From JBJSXF01 sp046086225 (GTDB taxonomy: Bacteria > Actinomycetota > Acidimicrobiia > IMCC26256 > PALSA-610): a DNA stretch of 31,235 bases. A model generated the notes under the pieces. It had not been told where the DNA came from. It searched no databases and worked only from the letters and a program-made list of their open reading frames with translations. Location: positions 1-31,235 of the forward strand of contig JBJSXF010000033.1 of the NCBI GenBank assembly GCA_046086225.1. The letters run 5' to 3'. The position numbers were made by a program, and so were the translations under genes. Shown piece after piece: positions 8,479-17,011 of this stretch (position 1 is the first letter of the stretch; the number at the start of each line of letters is the position of its first letter).

Positions 8479-8507
8479 TCGGTGCGGGCCCGCACGGCCC
8501 GCACCGA
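8479..8507. terminator. Strong hairpin terminator between convergent genes
   Basis: A perfect 12-bp stem (TCGGTGCGGGCC / GGCCCGCACCGA) with a 5-base loop starts at the first base after the amidohydrolase stop and lies before the end of the convergent gene at 8525. There is no T-run. Confidence 0.65.
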
Positions 8508-8524
8508 GATCGCACCGCTCGGCG

Positions 8525-8839
8525 TCAGCCGACGCGCCGCGAGCGGTGCCGTAGCTGCGGCACGAGACCGCCGTCGCCGAGCACGCGCAACGCCCGCTCC
8601 TCGTCGGCGTCGACGACCACCGCATCACCGGGCTCGCGACCCAGGATGAAGGTCACGACGCAGTCGGCGCACGCATCGGTTGCCGCCATCGTGCAGGAGT
8701 CGCAGTCGATGACGAGTCCGGCGGGACGATCGACCGGCTCGGCGGTCGGATCGGGCGCGGCGACCGGCGAGGGCGCCGAGGACCGGACCCGAATGGTGGG
8801 GAACGGGATCGCTGCGGGGTGGGAGTCGCTCGGGTTCAT
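8525..8839 (-). CDS. Small four-cysteine protein of unknown function
   Basis: A 104-residue protein. The first 40 residues are Pro/Ala-rich and look disordered. The centre carries two CxxC pairs, Cys46/Cys49 and Cys57/Cys60 (CDSC then ACADCVVTFIL), probably a metal site or redox centre; the tail has a short hydrophobic and charged stretch ending in Arg-rich residues. From memory, similar short proteins with a CxxC plus CxxCVVTFL core occur in other actinobacteria, but I know no assigned function. ATG at 8839 is chosen because the frame above it has no coherent sequence. Same strand as the zinc ribbon gene at 8919-9128, about 80 bp downstream of it. Confidence 0.65.
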   Translation of the reverse strand: MNPSDSHPAAIPFPTIRVRSSAPSPVAAPDPTAEPVDRPAGLVIDCDSCTMAATDACADCVVTFILGREPGDAVVVDADEERALRVLGDGGLVPQLRHRSRRVG

Positions 8840-8918
8840 GGCCGGAGCCTGCCCGGGGGGTGAGACAGGCACGCGGCGAACCGGGCCCGAGGGGGAGGAG
8901 GGCGTCGGGTTCGGGGAT

Positions 8919-9128
8919 TCAGGCCGGTGCGGGGTCGTCGGCGACCTCGGCGGCAGCAGCGCACCAGCGGCAGGTGACCCGCTCGATCTCCTCGGCGAGC
9001 ACCTCCTCTTCCTCCACGGTGAGGTCGCCCCCGATCGTGTAGTGGTGGAACGCCCGCGTGCGCCGGGTGGCGACCACGTCGAAGCGGGTGAGGTTGCCAC
9101 AGGCCGGGCAGCGATACCGGGGAGCCAC
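8919..9128 (-). CDS. Small zinc-ribbon protein
   Basis: A 69-residue protein with Cys7/Cys10 (YRCPACGN) and Cys53/Cys56 (VTCRWC), a classic zinc-ribbon layout, separated by a basic stretch TRRTRAFHHY and an acidic helix VEEEEVLAEEIER. The tail ADDPAPA is probably unstructured. The GTG start at 9128 has TAGCGT eight bases upstream. It is divergent from the exonuclease/GIY-YIG gene, sharing a 70-bp promoter region. Function unknown; nucleic-acid or protein binding would be usual for the fold. Confidence 0.65.
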   Translation of the reverse strand: MAPRYRCPACGNLTRFDVVATRRTRAFHHYTIGGDLTVEEEEVLAEEIERVTCRWCAAAAEVADDPAPA

Positions 9129-9136
9129 GGGCGCCG

Positions 9137-9142
9137 ACGCTA
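9137..9142 (-). promoter_or_regulatory. -10 box, small zinc-ribbon gene
   Basis: TAGCGT on the minus strand, eight bases before the GTG at 9128. Confidence 0.4.
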
Positions 9143-9182
9143 GCGCGCCACGAACGTGCTTTCGCACGAACGCCTGTTCGAT

Positions 9183-9188
9183 TATCCT
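9183..9188 (+). promoter_or_regulatory. -10 box, exonuclease/GIY-YIG fusion gene
   Basis: TATCCT ten bases before the ATG at 9199, giving a leaderless or almost leaderless mRNA. Confidence 0.5.
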
Positions 9189-9198
9189 CTCCCCTGCT

Positions 9199-10854
9199 AT
9201 GACCGTCGCTCCCGTGCTCCCCGGGTTCGAGCCCGCTGTGCCCGGGCCGACCGGTCCCGATCGCCAGGCCTCGCTCGACGACCTGGGCACCCCGCTCTCC
9301 GAGGTCACGTTCGTCGTCGTCGACCTCGAGACCACCGGCAGTGCCCCGGGCACCGACGCCATCACCGAGATCGGCGCGGTGAAGATGCGCGGCGGCGAGC
9401 TGCTCGGCACCTTCGACACGCTCGTGAACCCGGGCGTGCCCATCCCGCCGACGATCACGGTGCTCACCGGCATCACCGAGGCGATGGTCCTGCCCGCACC
9501 GCGCATCGAGGAGGTGCTCCCCGCGTTCTGCGAGTTCGCCCGGGGGACCGTGCTCGTCGGCCACAACCTGCGCTTCGATACCGGCTTCCTCGATGCAGCC
9601 CTCACCGCCCACGACCGGCCCCGCCTCAGCCACCGCCGGGTCGACACGCTCGCCCTCGCCCGCCGCCTCGTGCGCGACGAAGTGCCCAACCTCCGCCTCG
9701 GCACGCTCGCCGACCACTTCCGTACGACGGTGCGCCCGGTCCACCGGGCCTGGTCCGATGCGGCGGCCACCGCCGAGGTGCTCCACGCGCTCCTCGAACG
9801 GGCCGCCGCCTACGGCGTCCTCGGCCTCGACGATCTGCTCGCGCTCCCCCGGATGCGAGCGCACCCGTCGGCCGCGAAGCTCACGCTCACCGCTCGCCTC
9901 CCGCGTGCCCCGGGCGTCTACTGCTTCCGCGACCGCGAGGGCCGGGTGCTCTACGTCGGCAAGGCCACGAACCTTCGCGACCGCGTCCGCTCGTACTTCG
10001 CGTCCGACGACCGTCGCAAGGTGCCCCAGCTCCTCCGCGAGGTCGCCGGGATCGACCACCGGGTGTGCCGCGACGCGTTCGAGGCCGAGGTGCGAGAAGG
10101 ACGCCTGATCCGCGAGCTCCAGCCCCGCTTCAACCGGAAGGGCAAGGGCACCCTGCGGGCCCACTGGCTCCGGCTCTCCGACGAGCGCTTCCCCCGCCTC
10201 GTCGTGAGCCGGGTCGCACCGGCCGACGGGTGCGGGCTCGGCCCGTTCCGCTCGTCGGCCTCGGCTCACGCCGTACGCGAGGCGATCGAGACCGTCGTCC
10301 CCCTCCGCCGGTGCACCGCCCGGATCGGCGTGCGCGCCCCCATCGCCGATGGCCCGCCGTGCCTCCCCGCGCAGCTCGGGGTCGCGGCCTGCCCGTGCCG
10401 GGGTCACACCGGCGAGGACGATTACGCCGCCTTCGTCTCGGTCGTGCGCCGCGGGCTCGGCCCCGATCCCGATGCCCTGTGCCGGCCGCTCGCCGAGCGC
10501 ATGCATCGGCTCGCAGCCGACGAACGGTTCGAGGAAGCGGCCCTCACCCGCGACCGACTCGACGCCCTCGTGCGGGCGGTCGCCCGCCGCCGGGCACTCG
10601 AACGGCTCCGGGGCGCGGGCGAGATCTCACTCGACGGCCCGGACGGCCCGCTGCGGTTACGCGACGGCGGTGTGGTGCTGCCCGACGAGCCCCTCACCGG
10701 ACCACCTCACGACGACGAGGTGCTCCTCGTGGCTCGCTGGCTCGAGCGCAATGCCGGGCAGGTGCGATTGCACCGGGCGAGCGGACCGTTCGCGTCGGTC
10801 CTGCCCCGGCTCCCCGACTATCGGAGCCCGTCGTCGGCGCCGGTCGTCACCTGA
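9199..10854 (+). CDS. DEDDh exonuclease (DnaQ-like) fused to UvrC-type GIY-YIG nuclease
   Basis: A 551-residue two-nuclease protein. Residues about 36-200 are a DnaQ/epsilon-like 3'-5' exonuclease: Asp42 and Glu44 in VDLETTG, Asp127 in NLRFDTGFL, and His182/Asp187 in VHRAWSDA, so all DEDDh residues are present. Residues about 234-315 are a UvrC-like GIY-YIG domain (PGVYCF, then LYVGKATNLRDRVRSYF, and RLIRELQPRFN). A UVR-like helix follows (about 430-465, RFEEAALTRDRLDALV). The UvrC RNase H-like half and HhH are absent. Mycobacteria have the same fusion (Rv2191) beside trpD, as here. A DNA repair or processing role is expected. The end overlaps the convergent zinc-ribbon membrane gene by 37 bp. 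Confidence 0.9.
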   Translation: MTVAPVLPGFEPAVPGPTGPDRQASLDDLGTPLSEVTFVVVDLETTGSAPGTDAITEIGAVKMRGGELLGTFDTLVNPGVPIPPTITVLTGITEAMVLPAPRIEEVLPAFCEFARGTVLVGHNLRFDTGFLDAALTAHDRPRLSHRRVDTLALARRLVRDEVPNLRLGTLADHFRTTVRPVHRAWSDAAATAEVLHALLERAAAYGVLGLDDLLALPRMRAHPSAAKLTLTARLPRAPGVYCFRDREGRVLYVGKATNLRDRVRSYFASDDRRKVPQLLREVAGIDHRVCRDAFEAEVREGRLIRELQPRFNRKGKGTLRAHWLRLSDERFPRLVVSRVAPADGCGLGPFRSSASAHAVREAIETVVPLRRCTARIGVRAPIADGPPCLPAQLGVAACPCRGHTGEDDYAAFVSVVRRGLGPDPDALCRPLAERMHRLAADERFEEAALTRDRLDALVRAVARRRALERLRGAGEISLDGPDGPLRLRDGGVVLPDEPLTGPPHDDEVLLVARWLERNAGQVRLHRASGPFASVLPRLPDYRSPSSAPVVT

Positions 10855-11486
10855 GGCACCGGTCGACTCCGACGGGCGAAGGCGGCGGCGCCGATCTGCA
10901 CGATCAGCGCCGTGACCAACGCGACGAGCGGGACGAGCCGGGCGAGGGGCCAGAACCGGTCGAAGCCCGAGGCGAGGAAGATGTCCGAGAGCTGATCGCT
11001 CGTGAACAGCCCGGTCAGCCGGGCGACGAGGAACACGATCAGGAATCCGGCCGGCAGCGCCACGATCCAGAGGCAGAGCACGAGCCACCACGCCACCCGA
11101 CGCTTGGCGCGCTCGGGGGTCTGAGTGGGATCGACGGTCTCGGGGAGCACGGCAGTGGCCTCGGATCGGGGCGGCGGGACGGTCGCCGCCACGGGTGCCC
11201 CCGTCGTACCCGCAACCGCCGAGGCGAGCACCCGCTCGGCCGGCGGATCGACGACCGACGGCACCTCGGGTGCGGTCGGCGGGGCGATGACCGGAGTCGG
11301 TTCCGGAGCCGGGGGCGACACCACCGGCAGCGGAGCCGGAGCGGCCGGAGCCGGGGATCCGACCGCGCGGCCGCCCGGCACCTTGAGCAGCCGACCGCAG
11401 CCCCGGCAGCCGAAGGTGCCCGCCTCGGGCACATCGTCGAGCCGGTGCTTCGTCGCGCAGTCAGGGCACTGGAGCGCGGGGGCCAT
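10818..11486 (-). CDS. Zinc-ribbon membrane protein with Pro/Ala-rich linker
   Basis: A 222-residue protein. The N-terminus is a zinc ribbon with Cys7/Cys10 and Cys27/Cys30 (CPDC...CRGC) of the kind found as an 'MJ0042-like' ribbon. Residues about 40-125 are rich in Pro, Ala and Val and look disordered. Two membrane helices follow at about 131-157 and 178-204, then a short basic tail. The ribbon is therefore likely cytoplasmic. Its ATG shares one base with the trpD stop (TGATG), so it is the last gene of an acyl-CoA dehydrogenase-trpD operon; there is no functional clue to why. The 3' end overlaps the convergent nuclease gene by 37 bp. No function recognised. Confidence 0.8.
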   Translation of the reverse strand: MAPALQCPDCATKHRLDDVPEAGTFGCRGCGRLLKVPGGRAVGSPAPAAPAPLPVVSPPAPEPTPVIAPPTAPEVPSVVDPPAERVLASAVAGTTGAPVAATVPPPRSEATAVLPETVDPTQTPERAKRRVAWWLVLCLWIVALPAGFLIVFLVARLTGLFTSDQLSDIFLASGFDRFWPLARLVPLVALVTALIVQIGAAAFARRSRPVPQVTTGADDGLR

Positions 11487-12520
11487 CAGTCGTCACCCGC
11501 TTCGTTGCTCGTCCGCACCAAGGCGTCGAGGACGGCCGCCGCGGCCCCGCGATCGATGGCCGCACCGGCCGCGGCAACGCCGGCCGCGAGATCGGGGACG
11601 AGATCGGCGACGACGAGCGCCGCCGCTGCGTTCAGCACCGCCACCTCGCGTCGCGGACCGGGCTGGCCACCGAGCACCGCCCGCACGGCATCCGCGTTGT
11701 GCGCGGCGTCGCCACCGCGGAGCGTCTCGGGCGCGACCCGGGTGAGCCCGAGGTCGGCCGGGTCGACCGTCGACGTGCGCACCTGCCCGCCGACGAGCTC
11801 GTACACCGTGCTCGTCGTGGTGGTCGTGAGCTCGTCGAGCCCGTCGTCACCGTGGACGATCATCGCCCGCTCGCTCCCCGATGCGTGCAGCGCGTGCAGC
11901 ATCCGGCCGGCCATCTCGGGATCGCTCACCCCGACGACCTGGCGCGTCACCCGGGCCGGGTTGAGGAGCGGACCGAGGTAGTTGAAGGTGGTCGGTACGC
12001 CGAGCTCCTTGCGTACCGGACCGAGATGCCGCATGCCCGGGTGGTACACGGGGGCGAAGCAGAAGCCGATCCCGGCTTCCCGCACGCACCGGGCTACCCC
12101 TTCGGGCCCGCAGTCGATGCGCACCCCGAGCGCCTCGAGCACGTCGGCCGAGCCGCACTGCGACGACGCGGCCCGGTTGCCGTGCTTCACGACCCGGGCC
12201 CCGGCCGCGGCCGCGACGATCGCGGCCAGCGTCGAGACGTTGATCGTCCCCGCTCGGTCGCCGCCCGTGCCGCAGGTGTCGACGGCACCCGGCTCGACCT
12301 CCACGGAGCGGGCGTGCCGGTGCATCGCCCGCACCAGCGCCGCAATCTCGCCCTCGGTCTCACGCTTCGTGCGCAACGCCACGAGGAACCCGGCGGCCTG
12401 CACGGGCTCGACGCGACCACCGAGGATCTCGGCGATCACGGCTTCGACCTCGGTGGCCAGGAGCTCCTCGCGGCGCGTCAGGCGCGCGAGGACCGGCGTC
12501 ACGATGTCGTTCAACGGCAC
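11486..12520 (-). CDS. trpD: Anthranilate phosphoribosyltransferase
   Basis: A 344-residue enzyme joining anthranilate and PRPP to phosphoribosylanthranilate, the second step of tryptophan synthesis. Diagnostic motifs are complete: GTGGD (84-88) for PRPP, KHGNRAASS and CGSADVLEALG (112-132), and RHLGPVRKELG plus FNYLGPLLNPA further on. Length is normal. The GTG start lies one base after the acyl-CoA dehydrogenase stop, and the stop shares a base with the next gene's ATG. No other trp gene is present in the window; a stand-alone trpD near the Rv2191-like nuclease repeats the mycobacterial arrangement. Confidence 0.96.
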   Translation of the reverse strand: MPLNDIVTPVLARLTRREELLATEVEAVIAEILGGRVEPVQAAGFLVALRTKRETEGEIAALVRAMHRHARSVEVEPGAVDTCGTGGDRAGTINVSTLAAIVAAAAGARVVKHGNRAASSQCGSADVLEALGVRIDCGPEGVARCVREAGIGFCFAPVYHPGMRHLGPVRKELGVPTTFNYLGPLLNPARVTRQVVGVSDPEMAGRMLHALHASGSERAMIVHGDDGLDELTTTTTSTVYELVGGQVRTSTVDPADLGLTRVAPETLRGGDAAHNADAVRAVLGGQPGPRREVAVLNAAAALVVADLVPDLAAGVAAAGAAIDRGAAAAVLDALVRTSNEAGDD

Positions 12521-12521
12521 G

Positions 12522-13685
12522 TCAGTCCCACCAGAGGTCGCCCGCCATGACGCCGCGGCCGATGAGCCCGAGCTGCACCTGCGACGTGCCCTCCACGATC
12601 GTGAGCTGCCGGGCGTCGCGGTAGTAGAGCTCGGTGAGGTGGTCCTTCATGTAACCGGCCGCTCCGAGCATCTGGAGTGCCTCGCCCGAGACCTTCACGG
12701 CCACCTCGGTGGCGTAGTACTTGGCCATCGACAGGAACGGCACGTGCTCCTTCGTGTACTGACCCCGATCGGCCATCACCGCCGACCGGTACGTGAGGAG
12801 ACGGGCCGCCTCGATCTCGGTGGCGAGCTCGGCGACCTTCCACTGGATGCCCTGCATATCGGCGATCGTGCGCCCGAAGGCGGCCCGCTGCTTCACGTAG
12901 TCGACGGCGTACATGAGGGCACCCTCGGCGAGCCCGATGCCCCGGGCCGCGACGATCGGGCGCATGGCGTTGAGTCCGAGCATCGCCAGCCGGAAGCCGC
13001 CGATGCCGCCCACCACATTGGCCTCGGGCACCCGAACCCCGTCGAGCACGAGCTCGCCGGTGTCGACACCGCGCACCCCCATCTTGTCGTCGGTGCGACC
13101 GACCGACACTCCGGGCCGGTCGCGCTCCACGATGAAGCACGTGATGTCCTCGTGCCGTCGCGAATCGGCCGGGCCGGTCTTGGCGAACACGCAATACCAA
13201 TCGGCCTGGACGACGCCCGACATCCAGCATTTCGTTCCGGTGATGACCCAGTCGTCGCCGTCAAGGACCGCCTTCGTGCGCATACCGGCGACGTCGCTGC
13301 CCGCCTGCGGCTCGGAGAGCCCGAACCCGGCCCGCTCCTCGCCGGTGGCCACGGCCCGGACGTAGCGCTGCTTCTGCTCCTCGGAGCCGGCGATCAGCAG
13401 CGGCCCGGTGGGGAGGCGGGTGAGCAGGAGCATGAGGGCGGCGGTGTTCGAGTACTTCGCCACCTCCTCGATGGCGATCGTGAGGCCGAGAATCCCGGCC
13501 CCGCCCCCGCCGTACTCCTCGGGGATGACGAGCCCGAGCAGGCCAGCGTCCCGGAACACCTCGAAGATGTCCTGCGGGTAGGTGGCCTCGGTGTCGATCG
13601 CCCGGGCCCGCGGGAGCACCTTCTCCCGGGCGAGCTTGCGGACGGTGGCCTGCAGATCGGCGTACTCGGGATCGAGATCGAACAT
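12522..13685 (-). CDS. Acyl-CoA dehydrogenase
   Basis: A 387-residue FAD enzyme of the acyl-CoA dehydrogenase family, catalysing alpha,beta-desaturation of an acyl-CoA with ETF as acceptor. Visible signatures: GFGLSEPQAGSDVAGM (FAD/substrate block), KCWMSG, RAAFGRTIADMQGIQWKVAEL, and the C-terminal RDARQLTIVEGTSQVQ with Glu365 at the usual catalytic base position. Full length. TAGGCT stands seven bases before the ATG, suggesting a leaderless transcript, and an 11-bp inverted repeat lies just upstream. First gene of an operon with trpD and a zinc-ribbon membrane protein. The acyl chain preferred cannot be told. Confidence 0.95.
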   Translation of the reverse strand: MFDLDPEYADLQATVRKLAREKVLPRARAIDTEATYPQDIFEVFRDAGLLGLVIPEEYGGGGAGILGLTIAIEEVAKYSNTAALMLLLTRLPTGPLLIAGSEEQKQRYVRAVATGEERAGFGLSEPQAGSDVAGMRTKAVLDGDDWVITGTKCWMSGVVQADWYCVFAKTGPADSRRHEDITCFIVERDRPGVSVGRTDDKMGVRGVDTGELVLDGVRVPEANVVGGIGGFRLAMLGLNAMRPIVAARGIGLAEGALMYAVDYVKQRAAFGRTIADMQGIQWKVAELATEIEAARLLTYRSAVMADRGQYTKEHVPFLSMAKYYATEVAVKVSGEALQMLGAAGYMKDHLTELYYRDARQLTIVEGTSQVQLGLIGRGVMAGDLWWD

Positions 13686-13692
13686 CGGTCGC

Positions 13693-13698
13693 AGCCTA
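13693..13698 (-). promoter_or_regulatory. -10 box of leaderless promoter, acyl-CoA dehydrogenase operon
   Basis: TAGGCT on the minus strand, seven bases before the ATG at 13685. Confidence 0.55.
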
Positions 13699-13717
13699 GG
13701 GGCGACGCCCGCGCGGA

Positions 13718-13751
13718 GAGCCGGTCGGCGACCACAGGTCCCGACCGGCTC
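13718..13751. repeat. 11-bp inverted repeat, candidate operator
   Basis: Perfect arms GAGCCGGTCGG and CCGACCGGCTC are separated by 12 bases. On the minus strand the repeat begins about 20 bases upstream of the -10 box of the acyl-CoA dehydrogenase operon, overlapping where the -35 region would be. It could be an operator for a dimeric repressor or a stable hairpin; the rest of the 13752-13918 stretch shows no gene or clear site. Confidence 0.45.
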
Positions 13752-13918
13752 GCTCGCACCGCGCCTCCCGGCGGTGGGTCCCGACTCCGCTCGCCGTGAC
13801 GCTCCTCCATCGGCCGCCCCGCCGCCGACCTGAGGGAAATCCCGGCGAAGTGGCTCCCGTTGCCCGAGCCGGTGGGACGCCCGACCCGACCGGGCGGCCG
13901 ACGTGGTTCAATGGCGGC

Positions 13919-14305
<387 letters not shown>

Positions 14306-14330
14306 CGGCCGACCGAGATGGGGAGCACTC

Positions 14331-14993
14331 GTGGACCACGTGATGATCGCGGTGCGGCTCGCGCCGTCCACCTCACCGGCCGGGCTCCTCGCCCGTTGGT
14401 CACCGCTCGCCCTCGACGTCGCGGGCGCGACGGTCGTGGTGAGCCGGGTCGTCGCGGAGCCCGGCGCGCAGATCCGCAACGCACCGGTCGACCTCCTGCT
14501 CACCGTGAGCGGGCTCTCGGTGACCGGGGCCGAAGCCCTCCCCGGCTGGTCGGTGCTCGCGACCGCGGCAACCGACCTCCGGGCCTGGACGGTCACACCT
14601 CACCACCAGATCAGCTGGACGCGGACGTGGCCCGACGGCACCGACGCGCCCGGCGTGAAGATGGTGTCGTTCATGCGCCGGGCCCCGGACACGACCCCCG
14701 AGGCCTTCGCCGAGCACTGGACCCGGCGCCACACGCCGCTCGCCCGCACCCACCACCCGGGGCTGTGGAACTACACCCAGAACGTCGTCGCCCGTTCACT
14801 CACCGACGCCGGTTCCGATGTCGACGGCATCGCCGAGCTCCACTTCCGGAGCCGGTGGTCGTTCGAGCACGAGTTCTTCGACTCCGAGGCCGGCCGCACC
14901 GTGATCCTGGCCGACATCCCGCGGTTCATGGCTCCGCCCGGCCGCGACGGCTCACTCATGATCGAGACCCCGCTACGGACCGCCGGCATCTGA
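14331..14993 (+). CDS. EthD-like ferredoxin-fold (dimeric alpha/beta barrel) protein
   Basis: A 220-residue protein with two ferredoxin-like halves. The C-terminal half (about 105-200) is a clear EthD-type domain: VKMVSFMRRAPDTTPEAF, then HWTRRHTPLARTHHPGLWNY and DVDGIAELHF. The N-terminal half (1-95) is more divergent. EthD-domain proteins occur with degradation genes; enzymatic roles are mostly unproven. The GTG start at 14331 is preceded by GGGGAG eight bases upstream. The gene begins about 26 bases after the 3' end of rnpB with no obvious promoter between, so it may be read through from the rnpB promoter. It overlaps the convergent exporter by 21 bp. Confidence 0.75.
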   Translation: MDHVMIAVRLAPSTSPAGLLARWSPLALDVAGATVVVSRVVAEPGAQIRNAPVDLLLTVSGLSVTGAEALPGWSVLATAATDLRAWTVTPHHQISWTRTWPDGTDAPGVKMVSFMRRAPDTTPEAFAEHWTRRHTPLARTHHPGLWNYTQNVVARSLTDAGSDVDGIAELHFRSRWSFEHEFFDSEAGRTVILADIPRFMAPPGRDGSLMIETPLRTAGI

Positions 14994-16661
14994 GCCGTCC
15001 GTCGGCGCGGGCCGCGTGAGCGATCGCGCCGAAATCGGCTCGGCCGGGCCGAGCCGGCGGGGAATGAGCATCGAGGTGACTGCGCCGACCGCAACGACCG
15101 CACACCCGAACGCCATGGCGGCCCGGGTCCCCGCCGCCACCGATTCGGCCAGCACCCGCTGCACCTCGGTCGCCACACTCGCCGGCAGCCCGCCGAGGGG
15201 CGGGGTGCTCGGTCCCGATGCTCGGACCGCGGCCACGAAGCGGGCCCGGACGGCAGGGTCGAACGCGGCCGAATCGGCCAGTCCGACCGCGTGCTGGATC
15301 GTCCGTGTGCTGACGAGCGAAGCGATCAGCGATGCGCCGAGCGCCGCGCCGATCTGCCGGGCCGTGGAGTTGGCCGCGCTCGCCACCCCGGCTTGGTCGA
15401 GGGGCACCTCGGCGAGCACGACGTTCGTGAGCTGCGAGCTGGCGAAGCCGATGCCGATTCCGAAGCCGACGAGACCGGGGATGATCTCGGCGAACGTCAC
15501 GCCGGGCGCGATCGCCCGGATCACGACGATGTAAGAGCACGCCTGCACGATGAGCCCGGCCCGGGAGATCGTCGTCGGCGTGATCCGCCGGGCCAAGCGC
15601 CCGCCGAGCTGGGCCCCGATGATCACCGAGAGGCCGAGCGGGAGGAGCCAGAAGCCGGTGGTCTGCGCGCTCAATCCTCCCGCGGTCTGGAGGAACAGCG
15701 GCAGCGTGAAGAGCAACCCGAACTGACCCAACGCGAGGATCGTGAGGGTGATGAGCCCGTAGCGGAAGCTCCGCAATCGGAGCGGCGCGAACTCGAAGAG
15801 CGGTTCGGTACCGCGCCGGAACCGGGCGATCTCGTAGCGCACGAAGGCCAGGAGCACGGCCATCGACGCCAAGAACGCCACCGCACTGATCGCCACCGGG
15901 CGGGACGCCGGCCACACCGCGACGCCTCCGATCGCGAAGGAGCGCACCGGGCGCCACCAGCCGTACTCCCCCTGCTCGCTCAACGCGAAGACGAGAAGGA
16001 ACATGCTCACCGCGATCAGGGCCGCCCCGGGCAGGTCGATCGGACGCTTCTCGCCCCGAGGGGAACGGGGGATGAGGCGCAAGGCACCGATGATGGCGAT
16101 CGGGGCCATCACGACATTGATCCGGAACGACCAACGCCAGGAGTAGTTCGTCGTCAGGAATCCACCGAAGACCGGGCCGAACGCCACGGCGGCGCCGATG
16201 GTCGCGCCCCACACCGCGAACGCCGTGGCCCGCTCCCGTCCCCGGAAGGTCGAAGACAGGATCGCCAGGCTCGACGGTGAGAGCAGCGCGGCCCCGAGCC
16301 CCTCGATGATCGCCTCGCCGAGGATCAGGACTCCGACGTTCGGCGCGATCGACGCGAGCAGCGAGCCGACCCCGAAGAGGGCCGCCCCGATGACGAACAT
16401 CCGCCGATGCCCGTAGACGTCACCGAGACGGCCGCCGACGATGAGGAAGGTCGCGAAGGTGAGCGAGTAACCCGTGATCACCCATTGGAGGGTCGGCACC
16501 GTGGTGTCGAGCTCGCGGAGGATCGTCGGGATCGCGACGTTCAGCACCGAGATGTCGACCGCGATCAGCATCACGGCCATGATCAGGATCGAGAGCGTCA
16601 CCCAGCGCCGGGGGTCGAGGTGCGCTTCGCCCGCGCCCGCCGGAACCGGAGCGCTGTTCAC
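14973..16661 (-). CDS. MFS transporter, DHA2 (EmrB/QacA) type, 14 membrane helices
   Basis: A 562-residue integral membrane protein of the drug:H+ antiporter-2 group, exporting drugs or metabolites with proton uptake. Helix 1 contains the DHA2 hallmark VDISVLNVAIPTI, the loop 2-3 motif A reads GGRLGDVYGHRRMF, and motif C-like GAAVAFGPVFGGFL occurs in helix 5. Hydrophobic segments match 14 helices, with a long extracytoplasmic stretch near residues 460-500 before the last helix. No regulator is adjacent, so the substrate is unknown. ATG at 16661. Its 3' end overlaps the EthD-like gene by 21 bp tail to tail. Confidence 0.92.
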   Translation of the reverse strand: MNSAPVPAGAGEAHLDPRRWVTLSILIMAVMLIAVDISVLNVAIPTILRELDTTVPTLQWVITGYSLTFATFLIVGGRLGDVYGHRRMFVIGAALFGVGSLLASIAPNVGVLILGEAIIEGLGAALLSPSSLAILSSTFRGRERATAFAVWGATIGAAVAFGPVFGGFLTTNYSWRWSFRINVVMAPIAIIGALRLIPRSPRGEKRPIDLPGAALIAVSMFLLVFALSEQGEYGWWRPVRSFAIGGVAVWPASRPVAISAVAFLASMAVLLAFVRYEIARFRRGTEPLFEFAPLRLRSFRYGLITLTILALGQFGLLFTLPLFLQTAGGLSAQTTGFWLLPLGLSVIIGAQLGGRLARRITPTTISRAGLIVQACSYIVVIRAIAPGVTFAEIIPGLVGFGIGIGFASSQLTNVVLAEVPLDQAGVASAANSTARQIGAALGASLIASLVSTRTIQHAVGLADSAAFDPAVRARFVAAVRASGPSTPPLGGLPASVATEVQRVLAESVAAGTRAAMAFGCAVVAVGAVTSMLIPRRLGPAEPISARSLTRPAPTDGSDAGGP

Positions 16662-16681
16662 AACGCCATCACATCGGCCGG

Positions 16682-17011
16682 TCAGAGGGCCACGTAGCAG
16701 GACGCGGCCCCGGTCGTGCCGTCGGACCGCTCGAAGTCGAGGATCACTCGCCGGTAGGCCGGCCCCTCGAACGCGTCGATTCGGGGCCAGGCCGCCGGGA
16801 GATCGGCGCTCGTGAGCACGGCCGCCTCGACTCGCGGCCCGTCGGCCCGGGGCGAGAGCACCGGATACCCGTCCTGCCAGACGAGGTCACCGCGCAGCAC
16901 CGCCGGCTCCCACGATCCGTCGAGCCCGGCGAGGACGTCGGCGTGCTGCTCGCCGGGCCGCAGCGACCCGTAAGCGGCCAGACGGTGATCGACCGGAGGC
17001 TCGTCAGGCAC
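16682..17011 (-). CDS. Gamma-glutamylcyclotransferase-like (AIG2/GGCT fold) protein
   Basis: A 109-residue protein of the GGCT-like fold. The glycine-rich loop is AAYGSLRPGE (residues about 12-21), and the block IDAFEGPAYRR near residue 85 supplies the conserved acidic catalytic residue of the fold. Such enzymes cyclise gamma-glutamyl groups to 5-oxoproline, but many members have unknown substrates. The GTG start at 17011 is inside the last codons of the upstream LPxTG gene (8-bp overlap), suggesting coupling. The longer frame above it is a shadow of that gene. Confidence 0.8.
   Translation of the reverse strand: MPDEPPVDHRLAAYGSLRPGEQHADVLAGLDGSWEPAVLRGDLVWQDGYPVLSPRADGPRVEAAVLTSADLPAAWPRIDAFEGPAYRRVILDFERSDGTTGAASCYVAL

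Noticed and set aside
9222..9240. tRNA T-arm-like GGGTTCGAGCCC
   Set aside because: No acceptor, D or anticodon arms around it; it is coding sequence for the N-terminus of the nuclease fusion.
9156..11981. 941-codon open frame on the plus strand
   Set aside because: It is a shifted frame of the nuclease fusion gene running on antisense to trpD; Arg/Pro-rich without domains.
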